From Streptomyces sp. WAC05374 (GTDB lineage: Bacteria > Actinomycetota > Actinomycetes > Streptomycetales > Streptomycetaceae), in contig NZ_SMNQ01000005.1 of assembly GCF_004353505.1 (NCBI RefSeq), positions 186,001 through 250,000 on the forward strand: a stretch of DNA of 64,000 nucleotides, in the 5' to 3' direction. Every line of letters starts with the position of its first letter. Positions within the stretch are counted from its first letter, which is position 1. Made by a program: the position numbers and the translations under genes. Positions 48,465 through 55,890 of this stretch are shown here, piece after piece. Under the pieces are notes generated by a model, which saw only the letters and a list, made by a program, of their open reading frames with translations, was not told where the DNA came from and did not search any database.

Positions 48465-48510
48465 CGAAGGCCCCGTCGCCGTCCTTCCCCAGGACCCGCC
48501 GGGGCCTTCG
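48465..48510 (+). terminator. Possible rpsT terminator, branched hairpin
   Basis: Outer arms CGAAGGCCCCG / CGGGGCCTTCG (11 bp) enclose a smaller hairpin GTCCT-tcccc-AGGAC. It lies about 120 nt downstream of the rpsT stop. There is no T-run. Confidence 0.5.
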
Positions 48511-48549
48511 CCATCCCCACCAGGCCGGCCACGGGGCACGGCCCCCGCC

Positions 48550-48620
48550 ATGGTCCGCAAGCGCCGACGGCGCACGGGCACCCAATGGTCCGCAAGCCGC
48601 CGACGGCGCACGGGCACCCA
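48550..48620. repeat. Tandem direct repeat
   Basis: Two adjacent units, 48550-48584 (35 nt) and 48585-48620 (36 nt), each starting ATGGTCCGCAAGC. They are identical apart from one inserted C in the second copy. This looks like a recent duplication. Confidence 0.9.
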
Positions 48621-48719
48621 CAAGCCACCCGCACGGGCGGTGCGGGTGGGAATCCCCGCCCCGGCCGTCAGGCCGGGCGCACGACGACCGGCCCGGAGCC
48701 GCCGCACGGCAGCGCCGGC

Positions 48720-49706
48720 TCAGCGGCGGGAGCGGGCCGCGCGCGCGACGGTCACGACCGCCTTCTCCAGCGCGTACTCCGGGTCGTCGCCCCCGCCCTT
48801 GACGCCCGCGTCCGCCTCCGCGATCGCGCGCAGCGCGACGGCCACCCCGTCGGGCGTCCAGCCGCGCATCTGCTGGCGCACCCGGTCGATCTTCCACGGC
48901 GGCATGCCGAGCTCGCGCGCGAGGTCGGCGGGCCGCCCGCCCCGCGCGGACGACAGCTTGCCGATCGCCCGCACCCCCTGCGCCAGCGCGCTGGTGATCA
49001 GCACGGGCGCGACCCCCGTCGACAGCGACCACCGCAGCGCCTCCAGGGCCTCGGCCGCCCGCCCCTCCACCGCCCGGTCGGCGACGTTGAAGCTGGAGGC
49101 CTCCGCGCGGCCCGTGTAGTAGCGCCCGACGACCGCCTCGTCGATGGTGCCCTCGACGTCCGCGACGAGCTGCGACACCGCCGACGCGAGCTCCCGCAGG
49201 TCACTGCCGACCGCGTCCACCAGCGCCTGGCACGCCTCCGGCGTCGCCGACCGCCCCAGGCCGCGGAACTCACCGCGGACGAACGTCAGCCGCTCCGCCG
49301 GCTTGGTGGTCTTGGGGCACGCGACCTCCCTCGCGCCCGCCTTGCGTGCCGCGTCCAGCAGGCCCTTGCCCTTGGCGCCGCCCGCGTGGAGGAGAACGAG
49401 GCTGATGTCCTCCACGGGCGAGCCGAGGTACGCCTTGATGTCCTTGATCGTGTCGGCGGAGAGGTCCTGCGCGTTCCGCACGACCAGCACCTTGCGCTCG
49501 GCGAAGAGCGACGGGCTCGTCAGCTCGGCGAGGGCGCCGGGCTGGAGCTGGTCGGGCGTCAGGTCGCGGACGTCCGTGTCGGCGTCGGCCGCGCGGGCGG
49601 CCGCCACCACCTGCTGCACCGCGCGGTCGAGGAGGAGGTCCTCCTGCCCCACGGCGAGGGTGACGGGCGCGAGGACGTCATCGGTGGAGTTCTTTCTGGT
49701 GGCCAT
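48720..49706 (-). CDS. holA: DNA polymerase III delta subunit
   Basis: A 328-residue clamp-loader delta subunit, which opens the sliding clamp for DNA polymerase III. The sequence opens MATRKNSTDDVLAPVTLAVG, and the middle has FAERKVLVVRNAQDLSADTI. As expected for delta it has the AAA+ fold without a working P-loop. The C-terminal collar domain includes PPWKIDRVRQQMRGW. The ATG at 49706 is taken; a frame extension to 49724 is short. It sits with comEC and rpsT in the usual actinobacterial order. Confidence 0.93.
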   Translation of the reverse strand: MATRKNSTDDVLAPVTLAVGQEDLLLDRAVQQVVAAARAADADTDVRDLTPDQLQPGALAELTSPSLFAERKVLVVRNAQDLSADTIKDIKAYLGSPVEDISLVLLHAGGAKGKGLLDAARKAGAREVACPKTTKPAERLTFVRGEFRGLGRSATPEACQALVDAVGSDLRELASAVSQLVADVEGTIDEAVVGRYYTGRAEASSFNVADRAVEGRAAEALEALRWSLSTGVAPVLITSALAQGVRAIGKLSSARGGRPADLARELGMPPWKIDRVRQQMRGWTPDGVAVALRAIAEADAGVKGGGDDPEYALEKAVVTVARAARSRR

Positions 49707-50020
49707 CGCGAACCAGCATCGCACGGCCCACCGACACCGCCGGTCCGCCCGGGCACCCCTCCATCACGGCCACCGTGCTCCACCGGCCCGTCCAGCTCGC
49801 CTGGCTCACCCGGCCCGCCCGGCTCACCGGCTCTCCCCGCTCCACGGTGTCCCCCGGCCCGCCTGGCTCGCCTGGCTCGCCCGTCCGCCTGGCCCCACCG
49901 GCTCACCGGCCCGCCCGGCCCGCCCGGCTCCAGCGGCTCACCAGCCCGCCCGCACCGTGCTCGGCGGCCCGGCCCCGGAAGGCACCGCTTCCCGGGGCCG
50001 CGTGTCCCGCCCCTTTCTCC
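49707..50020. other. Gene-free, low-complexity stretch
   Basis: A 314-base region between holA and the 84-residue gene. Bases about 49740-49950 are a C/G-rich tract of short imperfect units such as CCCGGCTCACCGG and GGCTCGCCTGGCTCGCC. Its frames read as collagen-like Gly-Pro-rich peptides on either strand, but none has a start, ribosome-binding site or continuous protein-like bias. Confidence 0.65.
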
Positions 50021-50275
50021 CTACGGTTCTTCCCGCCAGCCGTCCCACTGGGCCGCGAACTCGTCCAGTTCCTTCGCCGCGAGCCGTCCCTCCGGGTCCT
50101 CGACGACCACCAGCCACTGGGCGTCCTCGGCGTCGTCCTCACCGGCCAGGGCGTCCCGTACGAGCTGGGGTTCCTCCGTGATCCCGAACCGCTCCCCGAG
50201 CTCCTCGGCGGCCTCCTCGGCCGCGTCCCGGTCGGGCAGCACCAGCACATGTCTCACATCACTCACCCGCACCAT
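50021..50275 (-). CDS. Small acidic protein of unknown function
   Basis: An 84-residue acidic protein, VRHVLVLPDRDAAEEAAEEL at the start and AAKELDEFAAQWDGWREEP at the end, reading as an alternating beta/alpha domain (possible ferredoxin-like fold; RraB-like proteins come to mind but the match is weak). It starts 15 nt after comEC and precedes holA, so it is probably co-transcribed with them. No function is assigned. Confidence 0.65.
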   Translation of the reverse strand: MVRVSDVRHVLVLPDRDAAEEAAEELGERFGITEEPQLVRDALAGEDDAEDAQWLVVVEDPEGRLAAKELDEFAAQWDGWREEP

Positions 50276-50290
50276 TGTTCCTGCGTGCCC

Positions 50291-52777
50291 CTACGGTCCC
50301 GGCCCCGCCCCCAGGGCCGTGCCGGCCCGCAGTTCCTCCCCCCTTCCGGTGACGGCGATCGCCCCGTGCCTGTCGGTGCTCAGCACCACCGCTCCCCCGG
50401 CCCGCAGGGCATGGACCGTGCGCGGTGACGGATGCCCGTACGGGTTGTCCCGGCCGGCCGAGACCAGCGCCAGCCGCGGCCCGGCCCTGCTGAGCAGACG
50501 CGGGTCCTGGTGGGCCGAGCCGTGGTGGGCGACCTTCAGGACGTCCACCCGCGACAGGTCCGGGTGGGCCCGCAGCAGGCCCTGCTGGGCAGGAGGCTCC
50601 AGGTCGCCGAGGAGCAGCAGGGTCGTACCGCCGGCCGCGCGGACCAGGAGCGTGACGCTGGCATCGTTCGCCCCCTCCGGCGCCGGCCCCGCGCCCACGG
50701 CGCCCGGCCACAGCACCCGCCAGTCGAGGGGCCCGATCCGGCGGCGCTCACCGGCCCCGGCCACGACGACCGGCACGCCCGCCGCGGCGGCCGTCCGCCG
50801 CACGAACGCCGCCTGGTCCGCCGGTTCCTGGAGGCTCGTGGTCTGGATCGCCCCGACGGCCCGGCCCCGCAGGACACCCGGCAGTCCTGTGACATGGTCG
50901 GCGTGGAAGTGCGTGAGCACCACCAGTGGCACCCGGCTGACGCCCAGGTCGCGCAGGCACCGGTCCACGGGCACCGGGTCGGGCCCCGCGTCCACCACCA
51001 CGGCCGTGTCCCGGCCCGCCGCGAGGACCGTCGCATCGCCCTGCCCGACGTCGCACATGGCGAACACCCACCCCGGCGGCGGCCACCCGGTGAGCAGCCT
51101 GGTGAGCGGCGGCGGCCGCACCACCGCCAGCAGCAGGAGCACGGTGCACACCCCGGCCAGCCACGCGCGGTGCCGCACCCGCCGCACCCACACCACCGCC
51201 ACTCCCGTGACGGCGGCCAGCAGGAGCCCACCGGCCCACCCTCCGGGCCACTGGACCTCCGCACCGGGCAGCGCGGCGCCCTCGCGGGCGACGGAGGCGA
51301 TCCAGCCCGCCGGCCACCCGGCGCACCGGGCGAGCAGCCCGGCCACCGGCATCGCGAGCGGTGCCGTGGCGAGCGCGGCGAACCCGAGCACGGTCGCCGG
51401 GGCCACCGCGAGTTCGGCGAGCAGGTTGCAGGGGATCGCCACGAGGCCGACCCGGGCGGCGAAGACCGCCACCACCGGGGCGCACACGGCCTGGGCCGCC
51501 GCCGTCGCCGCCAGGGCCTCCGCGATCCGTGGCGGCACGCGGCGCCTCCGCAGGGAGGCGCTCCAGCGTGGTGCGACGGTCAGCAGCGCCCCGGTGGCCA
51601 GCACGGACAGCAGGAATCCGTAACTGCACGCCAGCCACGGGTCGTAGAGCACCAGCAGCAGCACGGCGGCGGCGAGTGCGGGAATCAGTGACCTGCGCCG
51701 CCCGGTGCCGATGGCGAGCAGGGTGATCAGCCCACAGGCGGCGGCGCGCAGCACGCTCGGGTCCGGCCGGCAGACCAGGACGAACGCCAGGGTCAGCGCC
51801 CCGCCGAGCAGCGCGGTCGCCCGCAGGGGGATGCCCAACCGGGGCGCCAGCCCGCCGCGTTCGGCCTTCAGGGCACTGCCGGGCGGTCCGATGAGCAGCA
51901 ACAGAACAATCGTGAGATTGCTACCGCTCACGGCCAACAGATGCGTGAGGTCGGTGGCGCGGAAGGCGTCGTGCAGGTCGGGCGGGATGCGGGAGGTGTC
52001 GCCGACGACCAACCCCGGCAGCAGGGCGCGCGCGTCCGGCGCCAGCCCTTCGGTGGCCTCCCGCAGCCCTGCCCGGAGCCCTCCTGCGGCGCGCTGGAGC
52101 GGGGTCGGCGGCCCGATGACCCGGGGCGGTCCCGCATCCACCCGCAGGACGGCGGCGAACGGGTCGCCCGGGCTCTGCGGCGGTGCCAGCCGCCCCGTCA
52201 GGCGCAGACGGGTGGACGGCAGCAGCAGCCGCCAGTCGGCTCCACCTGGCGACACGACCACCAGCACGGGGGTACGGACCCGGGAGGCCGTCCCGTCCGA
52301 CGCGGTCACCCGGGTCACCTCGGCGTTCAGGACCACGGAGACGGGCACCGCCCTGGGGCCGCGCACTTTCGCGTGCGTGAGGCGCGGGTCGGAGGTGACC
52401 GTCGCCTCGGCGGTGACCCGGCCGTGCCGTTCCGCCAGACCCGGCAGCGGCCCCCTGCGCAGATCGGCCCCGTGCAGTCCGGCGGACGCCGCACCGGCCG
52501 CGGCACAGAGCAGCACCGCCGCGACGGCCGTGCCGTTGCCCCGCGACCGGGCCCGTGCGCCCGCCCCGCCCCGGCCGAGCAGCAGCACGAGACCGCCGGC
52601 CAGGCACAGCGTCACGCCCGTCGCCGTCCACCCGCCCGGGGCACCCAGCGCGAGCGCCGCCGCACCCCATGCCGCCAGGGCGGGCCCCACCAGCCGCAGG
52701 TCGGCCGGGCCTTCCCGCCGTGGATCGGCGGCGCCCGGCGGTGTACCCGACGCGGTGTGAACCACGGTGCCCCTCAT
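50291..52777 (-). CDS. comEC: ComEC/Rec2-type DNA channel protein
   Basis: An 828-residue polytopic membrane protein. Residues about 30-110 and 230-520 form the ComEC membrane domain (DLTHLLAVSGSNLTIVLLLL is the family signature). The C-terminal third is a metallo-beta-lactamase domain with VVLTHFHADHVTGLPG and VAHHGSAHQD. In naturally competent bacteria ComEC passes single-stranded DNA across the membrane. It overlaps comEA by 4 nt. Streptomyces are not classically competent, so the role here may differ. Confidence 0.9.
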   Translation of the reverse strand: MRGTVVHTASGTPPGAADPRREGPADLRLVGPALAAWGAAALALGAPGGWTATGVTLCLAGGLVLLLGRGGAGARARSRGNGTAVAAVLLCAAAGAASAGLHGADLRRGPLPGLAERHGRVTAEATVTSDPRLTHAKVRGPRAVPVSVVLNAEVTRVTASDGTASRVRTPVLVVVSPGGADWRLLLPSTRLRLTGRLAPPQSPGDPFAAVLRVDAGPPRVIGPPTPLQRAAGGLRAGLREATEGLAPDARALLPGLVVGDTSRIPPDLHDAFRATDLTHLLAVSGSNLTIVLLLLIGPPGSALKAERGGLAPRLGIPLRATALLGGALTLAFVLVCRPDPSVLRAAACGLITLLAIGTGRRRSLIPALAAAVLLLVLYDPWLACSYGFLLSVLATGALLTVAPRWSASLRRRRVPPRIAEALAATAAAQAVCAPVVAVFAARVGLVAIPCNLLAELAVAPATVLGFAALATAPLAMPVAGLLARCAGWPAGWIASVAREGAALPGAEVQWPGGWAGGLLLAAVTGVAVVWVRRVRHRAWLAGVCTVLLLLAVVRPPPLTRLLTGWPPPGWVFAMCDVGQGDATVLAAGRDTAVVVDAGPDPVPVDRCLRDLGVSRVPLVVLTHFHADHVTGLPGVLRGRAVGAIQTTSLQEPADQAAFVRRTAAAAGVPVVVAGAGERRRIGPLDWRVLWPGAVGAGPAPEGANDASVTLLVRAAGGTTLLLLGDLEPPAQQGLLRAHPDLSRVDVLKVAHHGSAHQDPRLLSRAGPRLALVSAGRDNPYGHPSPRTVHALRAGGAVVLSTDRHGAIAVTGRGEELRAGTALGAGPGP

Positions 52778-53901
52778 GGGCGTACGAGGGACTGGAGGTC
52801 CGAGAACCGGCGCTCACCGATTCCCTGGACCTCGCGGAGTTCGTCGACCGACCGGAAACCCCCGTGCCGGGTGCGGTAGTCGACGATGTGCTGGGCCAGC
52901 ACGGGGCCGACACCGGGCAGCGTGTCGAGCTGTTCCACCGTGGCGGTGCTGAGGCTGACCGGCCCCGGGGCCTGGGCGGTCCCACCGGGCGCGTTCGCCC
53001 CGGGCGCCACTCCTCCCACCGGTGCGGGCGCGGCGCCCACCACGATGTGCTCACCGTCCATGAGCACACGGGCCCGGTTCAGCCCCGTGACGTCGGTGCC
53101 GGGCCTGACACCGCCCGCCGCGCGCAGGGCGTCGGCGACCCGTGATCCGGCGGGCAGCCGCAGCACGCCCGGCCGCCGTACCTTCCCGCTCACGTCGACG
53201 ACGACGGGCGGCGCCCCGCCCGGAGCCGCCCGCGGGCCGGCCGCTCGACTCGCCCCAGGGCCTGGTGCCGCCTCCGCGACCACCTCGGGAGCCCGCACCG
53301 GCTCCGGCCGGCCCGCCCAGAAGTACCGCCCGGCGAGGACGGCGGCCACCACCAGGACGACCGCGAGCGCGGCGACCGTCCGGGGCTCCATCCCGCACCG
53401 CACCTGCGTCCACAGCGGCAACCGGTCCCGTACGCCCAGCCACCACCGCTCCCGCCGCCCGACCGCCTCGGTCTCCTCCGGCCCGGCAGCCACCGGACGC
53501 ACAACGCGCACCACGTCCGCCGCACCCGTACCCCCCGGGCCACCCGCCGTGCCACCCTCCGGCTCCTGGCCGGGGTGCGATGTCGGTGCTGGGTGGCGTG
53601 GGGCCGAGTGGGGCTGTGGCGGCGGTGGGCGGTGTGGCTGCGCGGCCGGTGATTCCACCGCACCCACCCCCGGCGGGTCGGCGCCGGGGAGGGACCTGCC
53701 CCCGAGGAGGGCGTCCGCGCGGCGGCGGGCCGGGGTCGGCACCGCTACCCGCGTGTGGGGGGCGGTGCCCCGCCCGCGCACGCGGCGGCGGGCCGCGGAC
53801 CGGCCGCGGGTGCGGCCGTCCGATCCGGCCGCCCGGCCGGGTCCGCTCGCCGCGCGCACGGCAAGCATCCGATCAGTCACTCTGCGTGTTCGTGCTGCCA
53901 T
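52774..53901 (-). CDS. comEA: ComEA-type DNA-binding protein, membrane anchored
   Basis: A 375-residue protein. The first 170 residues are basic and Pro-rich (cytoplasmic), a membrane segment lies at 175-192 (VAALAVVLVVAAVLAG), then an SLBB-like domain (about 233-290, with VVVDVSGKVRRPGVLRLPAG) and two helix-hairpin-helix motifs (about 315-372, with LDTLPGVGPVLAQHIVDYR and LREVQGIGERRFSDL). The latter bind DNA. The long N-terminal part makes it larger than the Bacillus protein. It overlaps comEC. Confidence 0.9.
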   Translation of the reverse strand: MAARTRRVTDRMLAVRAASGPGRAAGSDGRTRGRSAARRRVRGRGTAPHTRVAVPTPARRRADALLGGRSLPGADPPGVGAVESPAAQPHRPPPPQPHSAPRHPAPTSHPGQEPEGGTAGGPGGTGAADVVRVVRPVAAGPEETEAVGRRERWWLGVRDRLPLWTQVRCGMEPRTVAALAVVLVVAAVLAGRYFWAGRPEPVRAPEVVAEAAPGPGASRAAGPRAAPGGAPPVVVDVSGKVRRPGVLRLPAGSRVADALRAAGGVRPGTDVTGLNRARVLMDGEHIVVGAAPAPVGGVAPGANAPGGTAQAPGPVSLSTATVEQLDTLPGVGPVLAQHIVDYRTRHGGFRSVDELREVQGIGERRFSDLQSLVRP

Positions 53902-54013
53902 GCCACAGCACGGTAGGCGCCATCACGCGAACCCGCCGAGCCGCGTCAGTTTCCGTGGAAAACCCACCAGTTGGGGAAAACCGGGTCACCCGTGCGAGTG
54001 ATGCCCGCGGGGG

Positions 54014-54859
54014 TCACCGCGCCGAGACGACCACGCCCAGCAGCCCGGGACCGGTGTGGGCGCCGATGACCGCGCCGACCTCGCTGACGTGCAGCTCCGC
54101 CAGGCCGGGCACGCGGCCGCGCAGCCGGTCCGCGAGGGCGGCCGCCCGATCAGGGGCCGAGAGGTGGTGCACCGCGATGTCCACCGGGCTCGCTCCCGCC
54201 CGCTCGGCGGCGATCTCCTCCAGCCGGGCGATGGCCTTCGAGGCCGTGCGCACCTTCTCCCGCAGCTCGATCCGCCCGCCCTCCAGCTCCAGCAGCGGCT
54301 TCACGGCGAGCGCGGAGCCGAGCAGGGCCTGGGCCGCGCCGATGCGGCCGCCCCGGCGCAGGTACTCGAGGGTGTCGACGTAGAAGTAGGCGAAGGTCCC
54401 GGCGGCACGCTTCTCGGCGGCGGCGACCACGTCGTCCAGGGTGCCGCCCGCCTCCGCCGTCTCGGCGGCGGCGAGCGCGCAGAAGCCCAGCGCCATGGCG
54501 ACCATCCCGGTGTCGACGACCCGCACGGGCACGGCCGCTTCCTTGGCGGCCAGCAGCGCGGCGTCGTAGGTGCCGGAGAACTCCGCCGACAGGTGCAGCG
54601 ACACGATGCCGGTGGCGCCCTTCTCGGCCGCCGCCCGGTAGGCCTCGGCGAACAGCTCGGGGCTGGGGCGGGAGGTGGTCACGGAGCGCCGCTTCTGGAG
54701 CGCGAGGGCGAGCGAGCGCGCCGAGATCTCCGTGCCCTCCTCCAGGGCCTGGTCGCCGAGGACGACGGTCAGCGGGACCGCGGTGATACCGTGCCGCTCC
54801 ATCGTCTGCGGCGGCAGGTAGGCCGTTGAATCGGTGACGATCGCGACATGGCGGGACAT
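54014..54859 (-). CDS. DegV-family fatty-acid-binding protein
   Basis: A 281-residue DegV-family protein. It opens HVAIVTDSTAYLPPQTMERH, the family's DSTxxL motif, and has TSRPSPELFAEAY and IVSLHLSAEFSGTYDAALLA with the fatty-acid-binding loop. Related proteins (FakB) bind fatty acids for phosphorylation by FakA. No fakA gene is in the window. The ATG at 54859 (MSRHVAI) has no clear ribosome-binding site. It lies between comEA and a coiled-coil membrane protein. Confidence 0.88.
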   Translation of the reverse strand: MSRHVAIVTDSTAYLPPQTMERHGITAVPLTVVLGDQALEEGTEISARSLALALQKRRSVTTSRPSPELFAEAYRAAAEKGATGIVSLHLSAEFSGTYDAALLAAKEAAVPVRVVDTGMVAMALGFCALAAAETAEAGGTLDDVVAAAEKRAAGTFAYFYVDTLEYLRRGGRIGAAQALLGSALAVKPLLELEGGRIELREKVRTASKAIARLEEIAAERAGASPVDIAVHHLSAPDRAAALADRLRGRVPGLAELHVSEVGAVIGAHTGPGLLGVVVSAR

Positions 54860-54923
54860 GACCGGGAGGGTACCCCGGAGGGAGCTCGGTAGGGCAGCCC
54901 GCCCCCGTCCGTGATCGAAACGG

Positions 54924-55685
54924 TCAGTTCGTGGTCTCGGGGCGCGTCGACTTCTGCCAGGAGTAGAAGGTCTGTTGACGGGGATCCTGCGCGGTGATCG
55001 CCTTGGGGGCGTCGCCCTGCGGGGCTCCGCCGCCGGCCGCCGCCTGGGCACCGGAGCGGCCGCCTGCGTCCGCCTGCCGGGTCTCCTCCGCCGGCGCCGG
55101 CTGCCCCGCCGCCTCCGGCCAGGAGAGGTCGTCCTGCTCGGGGGCCGACCAGTGCCGCAGCGCCCCGGCCTCGACGTCGATCTGCGCGCTGAGCGACGCC
55201 AGCTCGTCGTCCGCGAACTTCCGGGCCCGGTCGCGGGCCGCCCACCGCAGCGACTCCGCCGCGTGAGTGATCCGCTCCGTACGCTCACGCAGCTCACCGA
55301 GCTGCGCGGCCACCCCCGCGCGGTCGGGGTCGCGCTCCAGCCGCTTGAGGTCCGCGTCCAGTTCGTGCCCGTGCGCGCTGAGCCGCCGGAACAGCTCCAG
55401 GGACTCCTTGAGCGACGCGTCCTCCGCCGCGCCGGCCTCGAGCGCCTCCTGGGTGGCGCGCATCGACGTCCGCAGCGACAGCCGCAGTTGCGCCAGCTCG
55501 GGCGTCACGCCGCCCGGCCCGTAGCTCTTGGCCCGCAGCGTGGTGTCCTCGACGGTGCGCCGCGCCTGGGTGATCGTGCGGTCGACTCCGCGCTTCGCCG
55601 CCTTGACCACCTTGACCGTCGCGTACACCCCCAGGGCGACGAAGGCGAGGAAGAGCACCGCCAGGATCAGGATCGCCTCTGTCAT
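54924..55685 (-). CDS. Membrane-anchored coiled-coil protein of unknown function
   Basis: A 253-residue protein. One N-terminal hydrophobic segment (MTEAILILAVLFLAFVALGV) is followed by about 150 residues of charged helix likely to form a coiled coil (LEAGAAEDASLKESLELFRR and similar), then a Pro/Gly/Ala-rich tail. It resembles actinobacterial cell-envelope scaffold proteins only in general shape. No family is recognised. It lies downstream of the leuS hairpins and upstream of degV on the same strand. Confidence 0.7.
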   Translation of the reverse strand: MTEAILILAVLFLAFVALGVYATVKVVKAAKRGVDRTITQARRTVEDTTLRAKSYGPGGVTPELAQLRLSLRTSMRATQEALEAGAAEDASLKESLELFRRLSAHGHELDADLKRLERDPDRAGVAAQLGELRERTERITHAAESLRWAARDRARKFADDELASLSAQIDVEAGALRHWSAPEQDDLSWPEAAGQPAPAEETRQADAGGRSGAQAAAGGGAPQGDAPKAITAQDPRQQTFYSWQKSTRPETTN

Positions 55686-55754
55686 GAAGTCCCCTCGGGG
55701 TCAATCGGTGCGGTGTCGGACGCGGCCGCCCGTCGTTCCTCCACGGTAAACGGA

Positions 55755-55797
55755 ACGGGCAGGCCGAGGGTTCCATCGGAACCCCCAACCTGCCCGT
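55755..55797 (-). terminator. Nested hairpin between leuS and the coiled-coil gene
   Basis: ACGGGCAGG / CCTGCCCGT (55755-55763, 55789-55797) encloses GGGTTCC-atc-GGAACCC (55768-55774, 55778-55784). It could terminate leuS transcription or sit in the leader of the next gene. There is no T-run. Confidence 0.5.
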
Positions 55798-55830
55798 AGG
55801 GGATACCACCCAGGGGGCCGCCCGGGCGAC

Positions 55831-55856
55831 GCGGCCCGGCCGGAAGGCCGGGCCGC
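55831..55856 (-). terminator. leuS terminator hairpin
   Basis: Perfect 11-bp arms GCGGCCCGGCC / GGCCGGGCCGC with a GGAA loop on the plus strand (TTCC on the transcribed minus strand), 27 nt after the leuS stop. There is no T-run, as often in Streptomyces. Confidence 0.72.
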
Positions 55857-55890
55857 GCCGTCACGCGCCGCCCGGCCGCGCCGTCACGCG
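55851..55890. repeat. 17-bp direct repeat at the leuS 3' end
   Basis: GGCCGCGCCGTCACGCG occurs at 55851-55867 and 55874-55890. The second copy includes the leuS stop codon, so the first is a short duplication of the gene end. Confidence 0.85.

Larger units (their letters stand above)
48347..48719. other. Gene-free stretch after rpsT
   Basis: A 373-base region between the convergent rpsT and holA ends. It holds a branched hairpin (48465-48510) and a tandem 35/36-nt repeat (48550-48620). Frames here, such as the one starting MVRKRRRRTG at 48550, have no ribosome-binding site and are not supported as genes. Confidence 0.7.

Noticed and set aside
48550-49119. Basic protein starting MVRKRRRRTG
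   Set aside because: It runs antisense into holA, lacks a ribosome-binding site and comes from the tandem repeat.
49559-50181. Collagen-like Gly-Pro-rich genes on either strand
   Set aside because: No ribosome-binding sites, no conserved start, and the pattern follows from short C/G repeats in all frames.
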